A stretch of 7,127 nt of DNA. Source: JBDTMC01 sp039934475. Lineage in GTDB: Bacteria > Acidobacteriota > Terriglobia > Bryobacterales > Bryobacteraceae. This document shows, piece after piece, positions 1 to 6,293 of the stretch. The notes beneath the pieces are model-generated. The model made no database searches. It was given only the letters and a program-made list of their open reading frames with translations, and was not told where the DNA came from. The position numbers and the translations under genes are program-made. The stretch's first letter is position 1. Every line of letters starts with the position of its first letter. The stretch lies in NCBI GenBank assembly GCA_039934475.1, contig JBDTMC010000413.1, positions 1 to 7,127 of the forward strand. The letters run 5' to 3'.

Positions 1-22
1 TGAAAACTTATTGGATGGCCCG
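1..22. other. Left-edge sequence, no assignable feature
   Basis: These bases lie upstream of the padR promoter. The window begins with TGA, which could be the end of an upstream plus-strand gene, but there is too little sequence to say. No stem-loop or coding signal is visible. Confidence 0.3.
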
Positions 23-50
23 TTGACATCCCCGCTGAGTCGTGTAATCT
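23..50 (+). promoter_or_regulatory. Sigma-70-like promoter of the padR-permease operon
   Basis: A perfect TTGACA -35 box at 23-28 is followed after 16 bp by TAATCT at 45-50. The latter matches the -10 consensus at its first, second and last positions, the ones that matter most. Transcription would start near 57, leaving a leader of only about 20 nt before the ATG at 76. No good Shine-Dalgarno sequence is visible in that leader, so the padR start may be weak or nearly leaderless. The -10 lies inside a palindrome (45-62), which suits repression by the PadR protein encoded just downstream. Confidence 0.6.
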
Positions 51-62
51 ATGCATAGACTA
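45..62. promoter_or_regulatory. Palindromic operator, probable PadR-binding site
   Basis: The core 48-59 (TCTATGCATAGA) is a perfect 12-bp inverted repeat. Extended to 45-62 it is an 18-bp dyad with one mismatched pair (47/60). It covers the predicted -10 and transcription start, where a bound dimer would block RNA polymerase. PadR proteins are winged-helix dimers that commonly bind AT-containing palindromes at their own promoters, so autorepression is the natural reading. The dyad is seen directly; the assignment to PadR is inference from position and family. Confidence 0.6.
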
Positions 63-75
63 TCTTGGTAACTGT

Positions 76-417
76 ATGGCGACTACTGGAAAAGGCGATC
101 TGCTGCCGGGCACGTTGGAGATGCTCATTCTGGTGACGCTGCGGCGGGAGCCGTTGCACGCGTACGCGATCGCTCAGCACATTCAACAGACCTCGGGCGA
201 GGTTCTGCGGGCGGAAGAGGGATCGCTATATCCGGCCTTGCAGCGACTGCTGATTGAGGAGTGGGTTTCGGCGGAGTGGACGATGTCGGCGCGCAACCGC
301 CGGGTCCGCGTATACACTTTGACGCCCGCGGGCCGCCAACAACTGACCCGGGAAGTGAAGCGCGTAAGCCGCCTGATTGACGGCATCGTGCGCGTGATGA
401 GGCCTAGCGAAACATGA
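76..417 (+). CDS. PadR-family transcriptional regulator
   Basis: This 113-residue protein is a small PadR regulator of the one-domain (subfamily 2-like) type. An N-terminal winged helix-turn-helix spans about residues 8-90. Recognisable family positions are LLPGTLEMLIL (9-19), the HAYAIAQHI helix (28-36, usually HGY..A), the EEGSLYPALQRL recognition-helix segment (47-58), SAEW (65-68), and the wing NRRVRVYTLTPAGRQQL (74-90). A short C-terminal helix (91-110) would supply the dimer interface. It is a cytoplasmic DNA-binding repressor whose ligand cannot be told from sequence. The ATG at 76 is the only sensible start, because the family's conserved region begins within ten residues. The stop overlaps the permease start as ATGA (414-417), so the two are co-transcribed and probably translationally coupled. 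Autoregulation through the palindrome at 45-62 is likely. Confidence 0.93.
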   Translation: MATTGKGDLLPGTLEMLILVTLRREPLHAYAIAQHIQQTSGEVLRAEEGSLYPALQRLLIEEWVSAEWTMSARNRRVRVYTLTPAGRQQLTREVKRVSRLIDGIVRVMRPSET

Positions 418-3029
418 AACGCATTGTGAGATATCTTCGAGCGGGCCGGTTCCGGCGCGATCTAGCGGCCGAGATGGAGGCCCACATTGACGAGAAGACG
501 GATGCGCTGATGGCGGAGGGCTGGGGACAGGAAGCGGCGCGCGCGCAAGCCCTGCGTGAGTTCGGCAACCTGACGCAAGTAGGAGAGGCCTCGCGCGAGC
601 AGTGGGCATTCAGGTGGCTGGACGAGATTGGCCAGGATCTGCGGTACGCGGTGCGCGTTCTGGCAAAGAGCCCGATTTTCACAACTGTGGCTGTATTGTC
701 CCTGGCGCTGGGGATTGGGGCCAACACCATCATCTTCAGCGCGGTGGACCAGGTACTGTTGCGTTCGCTTCCGTACCGGCAGGCTGACCGGCTGTTCGCG
801 GTGTGGAGCCGTTCCGACTCGCAAGGGTCAGGGCACATGCACGTATCCGCTGCCGATTTCTACGATTGGCGAGCGCAGTCTCAGACCTTCGAGTCCCTGG
901 CTGCGTACGCGAGCTGGCCGATGAATCTTACGAACGTCGATGAGCCGCGGCGGCTGGAAGCACAACTGGTGTCGGCGAATCTATTCTCGACGCTTGGCGT
1001 GAACGCGCAAATTGGCCGGACGTTCCTGCCGGACGAAGACCAGGAACAGAGCCCTTTCGTTGTCGTCATCAGCCATACCTTGTGGCGGACGCTGGGTGAA
1101 TCGCCGCGCATCGTCGGCCTACAGTTGACGCTCAACGGCTCGGCGGCAACGGTGATCGGTGTTATGCCAGCGGGCTTCGCTTTCCCATCGCCGGACGTGG
1201 ACGCGTGGGTGCCTTTATCGCTGAGCGCGAAGAACCGCCTGAATCGTGAGGGCCGGTGGCTTACAGTGATTGGGCGACTGAGGAACGGCATCGACAGCCG
1301 GAGGGCGGCTACCGACATGGATGTGATCGCGCGCCGGTTGGAGGCCGCCAACGCCGCGACCAACAGCGGATGGCGAGTGGCCCTGGTGCCGTTGCAAGAC
1401 GAACTGGTGGGGAAGACTCGCCCCATTCTGCTCACGCTTCAGGCGGGGGCACTGCTTCTACTGCTGATCACGTGCGCCAACCTGGCGAACCTGCTGTTGG
1501 CAAAGGGCGCCTCCCGTAACCGCGAGATCGCGGTTCGAGCAGCACTGGGCGCAGGCCGCGCCCGCATTCTGAGGCAACTGGTTGTTGAGAGCCTGGCGCT
1601 GGCAGCGCTCGGCGGCAGCATGGGTTTGGCGATGGCGATAGAGGGCATCGCGCTGGTGAGGGCGTTTGGCGAGGGGCTGATCCCCCAATCCGCAGACATC
1701 CAATTGAATGGTGCTGTTGCCGTCTTCGCACTGACGGTGACGTTGATCACGACGCTGATCTTCGGTCTGGTACCGGCGGTGCATGTGTCACGGGTGGACC
1801 TGCGGACGCAGATCGGGTCCGGAACGCGAGGCACACCGCGGGACGTTGAGCGGAAGCGCGGATTTCTGGTGACGCTTGAGGTGGCGCTTGCGTCGATGCT
1901 GCTGGTAGGCGCCGGACTGCTGGGGGCGAGCCTGTCGCACCTGCTTTCGACAGCGCCTGGTTTGCGAACAGACCACATGCTGACACTACGGCTGACGCTT
2001 GCGCGGTCACAGTACCCGACCAACACGGCGCAGAACGCCTTCTTCGAGCAGGTTCTCGATCGTGTGAAGAGTCTGCCGGGCATCGTGGCGGCGGCGGAGA
2101 TCAGCGACACGCCGCTGAAGGGCAACAACCCGACCTTTGAGTTTGCGCTGGAAGGCGTGACGCGCCCTCCCTCCAGTGCGCCAGTGCAAGCAGGACTGCG
2201 CGCGGTCAGCACCGGCTACCTGCAGACGGCCGGAATCCCGTTGTTGCGAGGGCGCGACTTCACTATCGACGATCGGGCAAATAGCGCGCCTGTGGCTATC
2301 GTGAACCAGACGATGGCGCGCCGGTACTGGCCTGGATTAAACCCGGTGGGACGAAGGGTGCGCTTGAAGGAAGACGAACGCTGGATGTCGGTCGCCGGAG
2401 TGGTTCCTGACATCAAACACATGGGACTGAAGGCGGAAGAGGGGGCGGTGGTCTATATTCCCTATTCGCAAAAAACGCAGGACTGGCTGGCATGGACGAC
2501 GCTACTGGTGCGAACGGCGGGCGAGCCGATGGATGTCGTGCCGCAAGTCCGCAGCGCGATCCGTAGTCTGGACAGGAACCAGCCGATCGCGGAGATTGGC
2601 ACGCTGGAAGAGTCACTGGCGAGTTCGACAGCCGTACCGCGGTTCACCACCGCCGTCATTGGCATAGTGTCCGGCCTGGCGCTGCTGATTGCCGTGGTCG
2701 GGGTATACGGATTGTTGGCGTATACAGTGGCGCGTCGCATGCCGGAACTGGGGATCAGGCTCACGCTAGGAGCATCGCCAATGCAAGTGACCTGGCTGTT
2801 GGTGCGGCAGGCGATGCTGCGAGTGTTCGCTGGAGTTGCCGGAGGGCTGCTGGGCGCGTGGTGGTTATCCCGGTTGGTGGAGAGCCTGCTTTTCGGCTTG
2901 CGTCCGCACGATCCTGCCACGTTCGCCGGAGTTGCGGGCTTGCTGGTGGTAGCCTCGCTTGCCGGCGTGCTGGCGTCTGCCAGCCGTGTACTGAAGATCG
3001 ATCCGACTACTGCCCTTCGCGCGGAGTGA
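414..3029 (+). CDS. ADOP-type ABC permease (MacB/FtsX-like, no ATPase)
   Basis: This 871-residue membrane protein has the architecture of acidobacterial duplicated orphan permeases. Residues 1-70 form a cytoplasmic helical prefix (EMEAHIDEKTDALMAEG, then ALREFGN) typical of permeases paired with PadR. The signature LSLALGIGANTIIFSAVD (95-112) marks the first membrane helix of a MacB periplasmic-core unit. About eight membrane segments are seen: 91-113, 337-363, 391-414, 434-457, 485-508, 746-770, 803-822 and 838-856. They frame two large periplasmic domains (about 114-335 and 510-745) and two FtsX domains, each with a coupling motif (REIAVRAALGAG at 370-381; PELGIRLTLGAS at 777-788). There is no Walker A or LSGGQ motif, and no ATPase gene lies in the window, so any ATPase partner is elsewhere or absent. 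The substrate is unknown; the MacB relatives act in efflux or envelope mechanotransmission. It overlaps padR by 4 bp and ends inside the tail of the convergent flavoprotein gene. Confidence 0.92.
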   Translation: MKRIVRYLRAGRFRRDLAAEMEAHIDEKTDALMAEGWGQEAARAQALREFGNLTQVGEASREQWAFRWLDEIGQDLRYAVRVLAKSPIFTTVAVLSLALGIGANTIIFSAVDQVLLRSLPYRQADRLFAVWSRSDSQGSGHMHVSAADFYDWRAQSQTFESLAAYASWPMNLTNVDEPRRLEAQLVSANLFSTLGVNAQIGRTFLPDEDQEQSPFVVVISHTLWRTLGESPRIVGLQLTLNGSAATVIGVMPAGFAFPSPDVDAWVPLSLSAKNRLNREGRWLTVIGRLRNGIDSRRAATDMDVIARRLEAANAATNSGWRVALVPLQDELVGKTRPILLTLQAGALLLLLITCANLANLLLAKGASRNREIAVRAALGAGRARILRQLVVESLALAALGGSMGLAMAIEGIALVRAFGEGLIPQSADIQLNGAVAVFALTVTLITTLIFGLVPAVHVSRVDLRTQIGSGTRGTPRDVERKRGFLVTLEVALASMLLVGAGLLGASLSHLLSTAPGLRTDHMLTLRLTLARSQYPTNTAQNAFFEQVLDRVKSLPGIVAAAEISDTPLKGNNPTFEFALEGVTRPPSSAPVQAGLRAVSTGYLQTAGIPLLRGRDFTIDDRANSAPVAIVNQTMARRYWPGLNPVGRRVRLKEDERWMSVAGVVPDIKHMGLKAEEGAVVYIPYSQKTQDWLAWTTLLVRTAGEPMDVVPQVRSAIRSLDRNQPIAEIGTLEESLASSTAVPRFTTAVIGIVSGLALLIAVVGVYGLLAYTVARRMPELGIRLTLGASPMQVTWLLVRQAMLRVFAGVAGGLLGAWWLSRLVESLLFGLRPHDPATFAGVAGLLVVASLAGVLASASRVLKIDPTTALRAE

Positions 3030-3936
3030 ATGGCGTTTGAGAAAGTATGTATTCGGCGGCGGCCATGCCGGACAGCGCGGCTCCTTCCACACGTGCTTCC
3101 CCGAAGGCGTCGCCGGCAAACACGGTGTTACCGGCCACAGCGAATCGTTCAGGATGTAAGCGCGAGGGACGCGCGTAACGCCAGCGGTGCAGTTGCCACT
3201 CCTCTACGGCCGCGGGCGTGAACCACTGGCAACAAGCCGCAATCAGTTTCTGCGCAACGTCCGCATGGTCTGCATCGTAGTACCGCCGCGTGAAGTCTGC
3301 CCCGGCGTGGATGGTAACCGCCGGGACCTGGGAAATGCCCTTCCGCTGATTGTCGGCGATCCACGAAATGGGTTCGCCGCCGGCGATTTGGACGGCACCC
3401 GGATCAGGGAGGCAAGCGGGCGTTTTGAGCGTGGCGAGGAGGGCAAAGCAAGGATCGTAGGCAACGTCGCGCAATCCCTCAGGCACCGGACCATCCATGA
3501 GAGCCAGGGACTGTTCCACTGGAGCCGTCAGCAGTGCATAGTCGAATGCCTCGCCGTTCACTTTGCCGTCTCGGACCGACTTCACTTGTTCGTTCAGACG
3601 AACATCCAACCCTCGCGATAGAAATTTCGGTATTGACGTCATGCCTCCGCGTCCGACAAACCTCGGGTGGCCGTCGCGCTTGTCGAAGCCCATGCACCAG
3701 AGCTCCGTTACGCCTTCATGCAGCCACTGGCGCGCCGCGCCCTGGAACCGGCCATCGCGGGCGGTGAAGAACTGAGCGCCGTGATCGAAGGCGGCGCGGC
3801 CTACTCGGCGCGTTGCCATCCTGCCGCCGGGTCCGCGGCCCTTGTCGAAGACAGTCACGCTGATTCCCGCGGTAGTGAGAATGCGCGCCGCGGTTAACCC
3901 CGCCATCCCTGCTCCAACGATTGCAACCGATGCCAT
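3007..3936 (-). CDS. Renalase-like FAD-dependent oxidoreductase
   Basis: With the start at 3936 the protein has 309 residues. A Rossmann dinucleotide motif opens it (VAIVGAGMAGLTAARIL, 4-20). It is followed by an acidic-end strand and the GRGPGGRMATRR segment (33-44), then FDHGAQFFTARD (50-61), all typical of renalase-like flavoproteins and the NAD(P)-binding_8/amino-oxidase family. Near the C terminus, HRWRYARP (250-257) and VFAGDAFGE (272-280) form the usual FAD-binding end. The predicted role is a cytoplasmic FAD enzyme oxidising NAD(P)H-like or amine substrates; the exact substrate is unknown. The frame stays open to an ATG at 4032, but the added 32 residues precede the Rossmann strand, look non-family-like and would overlap the divergent MOSC gene, so the internal ATG at 3936 is preferred. 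There is no good ribosome site for either: GGGA sits immediately before 3936. The 3' end overlaps the permease gene by 23 bp, tail to tail. Confidence 0.85.
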   Translation of the reverse strand: MASVAIVGAGMAGLTAARILTTAGISVTVFDKGRGPGGRMATRRVGRAAFDHGAQFFTARDGRFQGAARQWLHEGVTELWCMGFDKRDGHPRFVGRGGMTSIPKFLSRGLDVRLNEQVKSVRDGKVNGEAFDYALLTAPVEQSLALMDGPVPEGLRDVAYDPCFALLATLKTPACLPDPGAVQIAGGEPISWIADNQRKGISQVPAVTIHAGADFTRRYYDADHADVAQKLIAACCQWFTPAAVEEWQLHRWRYARPSRLHPERFAVAGNTVFAGDAFGEARVEGAALSGMAAAEYILSQTPFTPREGQ

Positions 3937-4001
3937 TCCCAGTTGGATGCACGTGAAGCTGCGAAGGTACAGAGAAGTGGCAGATACTGGGAACATCCCC
4001 A
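3937..4001. promoter_or_regulatory. Divergent intergenic region between flavoprotein and MOSC genes
   Basis: These 65 bp must hold the promoter of the minus-strand flavoprotein gene, unless that gene starts further upstream, and the promoter of the plus-strand MOSC gene. A GATACT (3983-3988) resembles a plus-strand -10 but has no matching -35 at the right distance and lies very close to the ATG. A short inverted repeat, GGGA-ACA-TCCC (3989-3999), covers the only Shine-Dalgarno-like bases of the MOSC gene. I see no convincing promoter, so boundaries are uncertain. Confidence 0.4.
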
Positions 4002-4646
4002 ATGGCAAGTCTTGTATCTGTAAATGTCTCACTGCCGGTAACTGTGGAAACCGGCGGAGGTCCCGTAGTGACCGGCATCTTCAAGAAGCCGGTGGAGGGC
4101 AAGGTGAACTTGGCCGGCTACAACCTGGCAGGTGACCGCCAGGCGGATCTGACGGTCCACGGCGGACCGTACAAAGCCGTCTACGGCTATGCCTCTGAGC
4201 ACTACGATTTCTGGCGCGAACAGTTCCCCGACAAGGAGATGCCGTGGGGTATGTTCGGTGAGAACCTCACCACCGAAGGTCTTCTGGAAGGCGACCTGCG
4301 CATCGGCGACCGCCTGCGCATCGGCACGACGCTGCTGCAAGTGAGCCAGCCGCGCATGCCGTGCTATAAGCTGGCGCTGAAGTTCAACCGTTCGGATATG
4401 GTGAAGCGGTTCTGGGCGAGCGGGCGGGCAGGGTTCTACTTTTCGGTTGTGGAAGAGGGCGAGTTACAGAAAGGCGATGCGATCGTGCGCGAGGCTGAGG
4501 GCGCGCCTGCTATTTCGATCAGTGAAGTGGTGAGTCTTTACCGCAACAGAACGCCGGCGCGCGAGGCGATGGAACGCGCCATTGCCAGCCCCCTGGCGCC
4601 GAGCTGGAAAGAAGAGTTTCGCGAACGTCTTGCGATGGCGCGCTAA
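4002..4646 (+). CDS. YiiM-like MOSC-domain protein
   Basis: This 214-residue protein is a stand-alone MOSC (molybdenum cofactor sulfurase C-terminal) protein close to E. coli YiiM (about 224 residues), which reduces 6-N-hydroxylaminopurine with a molybdenum cofactor. Visible MOSC positions are GDRQADLTVHGGPYKAVYGY (44-63), GMFGENLTTEGL (83-94), RIGDRLRIG (100-108) and QPRMPCYKL (116-124), with Cys121 as the expected molybdenum ligand. Residues about 170-210 (SEVVSLYRNR through WKEEF) match the C-terminal three-helix '3-alpha' domain found in YiiM. There is no ferredoxin or beta-barrel fusion, so electrons must come from a separate reductase; the divergent flavoprotein is one candidate but nothing in the sequence proves it. 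The ATG at 4002 puts GGGA (3989-3992) 9 nt upstream, a weak ribosome site. Function as base-analogue detoxification is by family only. Confidence 0.88.
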   Translation: MASLVSVNVSLPVTVETGGGPVVTGIFKKPVEGKVNLAGYNLAGDRQADLTVHGGPYKAVYGYASEHYDFWREQFPDKEMPWGMFGENLTTEGLLEGDLRIGDRLRIGTTLLQVSQPRMPCYKLALKFNRSDMVKRFWASGRAGFYFSVVEEGELQKGDAIVREAEGAPAISISEVVSLYRNRTPAREAMERAIASPLAPSWKEEFRERLAMAR

Positions 4647-4669
4647 GAAGCAGCGTATGATGTCCAGAC

Positions 4670-4676
4670 GGAGAAG
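4670..4676 (+). promoter_or_regulatory. Ribosome binding site of the bicupin gene
   Basis: GGAGAAG lies 6 nt before the ATG at 4683 (9 nt from the end of its GGAG), a normal spacing that supports this start. Just upstream TATGAT (4656-4661) resembles a -10 box, but no -35 at 16-18 bp is evident. The 36-bp gap to the MOSC stop is short enough for read-through from that gene. Confidence 0.6.
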
Positions 4677-4682
4677 ACGCCC

Positions 4683-5558
4683 ATGAAGCCCGTCTGGCTT
4701 GCACTACTGACGATCACCGCGCTGGCTGCCCGCGAGCCCCTGGCCCAGCGCATCGCGCATACAGACCCGGCGAAGTACCGTGTTTCGAAGGGTGTCCATG
4801 GAGGCGCCGGGGAACTCGACTACATGGGATTGTTCGATGGGCACGCCCTGGACACGAACCTCCTCTTCCTGCACCGCGGCGTTATCCAGCCGAAGAGCGG
4901 CATTGGCCATCACTTCCACAACCAATGTGAGGAGATGTTCGTAATCTTCGACGGCGAGGCGCAGTTCACCATCGACGGCCGCACGTCCACATTGAAGGGT
5001 CCGGCTGGCGCGCCGTGCCGCATGGGCCACTCACATGGAATCTACAACCCAACGGACCGGCCCATCGAGTTCATGAATATCAATGTCAGTTCCATTAAGG
5101 GTAAATACGACGCGTTTGATCTGAAGGATGGCAGGGTGGGTACGGCGCTTGACACCATTCCCGTCTTCATGGCCATGCAACTGCTGCCAGAACTGCTGCG
5201 CCCCGTGGAACGATTGAACGGGGGACAAGGGACGGTGCGGTACCGGCGGGCCCTGGACGCAACGGTTTTCACTGGGCCTTGGGCGTATACGGATCACCTG
5301 GTGCTGCCGCCGGGCAGCTCAGCCGGCGCTCACCTGCATCAGGAAGTGGCTGAGTTTTACTACGTCATCAGGGGAGAAGGAACGGCGCGCGTGGGAACTC
5401 CGGAGGAGACGGCTGGGATCCACGCCGGGGATGCCATTCCCGTTCAACTGGGCGAGGCTCACTCCTTTGAAAACACCGGCAGCGCCCCGCTAGAGTTTCT
5501 GATCGTGGGCGTTTCCCGCGATGGCAAAAAAATTGATGTGGTTGAGGTCACCCGCTAA
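4683..5558 (+). CDS. Exported two-domain cupin protein (bicupin)
   Basis: The 291-residue protein holds two complete cupin barrels. In the first (about 55-135), HHFHNQCEE supplies His77, His79 and Glu84, and the second motif P-x3-G-x2-H-x3-N is met by Pro111, Gly115, His118 and Asn122. In the second (about 200-278), AHLHQEVAEF supplies His217, His219 and Glu224, with Pro253, Gly257, His260 and Asn264. Both sites therefore keep a full 3-His/1-Glu metal set and could bind Fe, Mn, Ni or Zn. The N terminus (MKPVWLALLTITALAA) looks like a short Sec signal with cleavage near residue 16 or 21, pointing to the periplasm, though its positive charge is minimal. The reaction is unknown: bicupins include quercetinase-like dioxygenases, oxalate decarboxylases and sugar isomerases, and overall length does not separate them. 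The next gene starts directly at its stop, so the two are co-expressed. Confidence 0.85.
   Translation: MKPVWLALLTITALAAREPLAQRIAHTDPAKYRVSKGVHGGAGELDYMGLFDGHALDTNLLFLHRGVIQPKSGIGHHFHNQCEEMFVIFDGEAQFTIDGRTSTLKGPAGAPCRMGHSHGIYNPTDRPIEFMNINVSSIKGKYDAFDLKDGRVGTALDTIPVFMAMQLLPELLRPVERLNGGQGTVRYRRALDATVFTGPWAYTDHLVLPPGSSAGAHLHQEVAEFYYVIRGEGTARVGTPEETAGIHAGDAIPVQLGEAHSFENTGSAPLEFLIVGVSRDGKKIDVVEVTR
5544..5547 (+). promoter_or_regulatory. Ribosome site of the NagB-like gene inside the bicupin end
   Basis: GAGG within the last codons of the bicupin gene lies 11 nt before the ATG at 5559. With the TAAATG junction (5556-5561) it indicates that ribosomes finishing the bicupin can restart at once on the next gene. 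Confidence 0.45.
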
Positions 5559-6293
5559 ATGAAGATACACAAGCACGCGACGAACAAAGAGACCAGCCGT
5601 ATTGCGGCTCTAGAGGCAGCCGCGTTGATTCGCGAAGCCATTGAGGATCACGGGAAGGCGAGGATTGTGGTGAGCACCGGCAACTCGCAGCTTCATTTTA
5701 TTGAGGCGTTGACGTCGCTGCGCGATGTGCCGTGGCCGCAGGTGGAGGCGTTCCACTTAGATGAGTACGCCGGCATGAGCCCGGAGCATCCGGCGAGCTT
5801 CCGGCTTTGGTTGCGGAAGCGTTTGGCGGAGCGTGTTCCGCTGCTCGCGATGCGCTACCTGAACGGCGATGCCCCTGACATAGCGGCCGAATGCGCCCGC
5901 TATGGTGCGTTATTGGACGCCGAACCAATTGATGTTGGATTCATCGGTATCGGTGAGAACGGCCACATCGCGTTTAACGATCCACCGGTGGCCGATTTCA
6001 ACGATCCCTATACGGTGAAGCGCGTCGCTTTGGACGAGGCCTGCCGCCGGCAGCAAGTTGGAGAGGGACACTTTGCGTCTCTGGAGACGGCGCCTGGGGA
6101 CGCGTTGACGGTAACGTGTTCGGCGATCTTAGGCTTCCGGCATGTGATCTGCGTTGTGCCGGAGGGGAGGAAGGCCGAAGCGGTGAGGAACACTTTGAAC
6201 GGCCCCATCAGCACGGCCTGCCCCGCATCAGCGCTCCGCGAACACCCTGATACGGCTCTTTATCTGGACAGCGAATCGGCGGCGCTGATTTAA
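5559..6293 (+). CDS. NagB-family sugar-phosphate isomerase/deaminase-like protein
   Basis: This 244-residue protein belongs to the glucosamine-6-phosphate deaminase/6-phosphogluconolactonase superfamily and is shorter than E. coli NagB (266). The phosphate loop is VVSTGNSQL (37-45), where E. coli has a PTGGTP-type loop. The catalytic aspartate is kept in FHLDEYAG (Asp68, equivalent to E. coli Asp72). The key active-site segment is GIGENGHIAFNDP (130-142): His136 matches His143, but Asn134 replaces Asp141 and Asp141 here replaces Glu148 of the E. coli catalytic relay. EGRKAEAV (202-209) keeps the lysine that contacts phosphate. NMDEYVG-like and NGDAPDI.AEC segments favour NagB over 6-phosphogluconolactonase. 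As I recall it, the ENGH...FNDPP pattern is shared by a coherent subfamily often annotated NagB, so it is a lineage trait rather than decay. Cytoplasmic, with no signal peptide. It abuts the bicupin stop with zero spacing, and its TAA overlaps the stop of the convergent gene. Confidence 0.82.
   Translation: MKIHKHATNKETSRIAALEAAALIREAIEDHGKARIVVSTGNSQLHFIEALTSLRDVPWPQVEAFHLDEYAGMSPEHPASFRLWLRKRLAERVPLLAMRYLNGDAPDIAAECARYGALLDAEPIDVGFIGIGENGHIAFNDPPVADFNDPYTVKRVALDEACRRQQVGEGHFASLETAPGDALTVTCSAILGFRHVICVVPEGRKAEAVRNTLNGPISTACPASALREHPDTALYLDSESAALI

Noticed and set aside
1439..2212. Long antisense open frame (257 codons) inside the permease gene
   Set aside because: Its product is rich in Ser, Arg, Pro and Ala with no recognisable domain, it lies fully opposite a strongly supported gene, and GC-rich codon use makes such open antisense frames common.
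414..3029. Calling the permease macB
   Set aside because: MacB carries an N-terminal ABC ATPase and four membrane helices. This protein has no Walker A or signature motif, and about eight helices with duplicated domains.
3978..3992. Sigma-54 promoter before the MOSC gene (TGGCAG ... TGGGA)
   Set aside because: The -24 half is acceptable, but the essential GC of the -12 half is replaced by GA, and the site would leave almost no leader before the ATG at 4002.
3937..4032. N-terminal extension of the flavoprotein up to an ATG at 4032
   Set aside because: The Rossmann motif of the family starts within a few residues of the ATG at 3936. The extension would run across the divergent intergenic region and into the start of the MOSC gene.
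4295..4325. 13-bp exact direct repeat (CCTGCGCATCGGC, period 18 bp) in the MOSC gene
   Set aside because: It encodes LRIG-D-R-LRIG, a normal repeated beta-strand segment of the MOSC fold, so protein constraint explains it.
4636..4651. Sigma-54 promoter before the bicupin gene (TGGCGCG ... GAAGC)
   Set aside because: The GG and GC elements are 13 bp apart instead of 12, and the -12 half is poor. Sigma-54 promoters require near-exact spacing.
5559..6293. 6-phosphogluconolactonase (pgl) as the identity of the NagB-like gene
   Set aside because: The HLDEY, GENGHIAFND and NGDAPDI segments fit the NagB branch better. The 6-phosphogluconolactonase branch has a different G.DGH.AS.FP-type motif.
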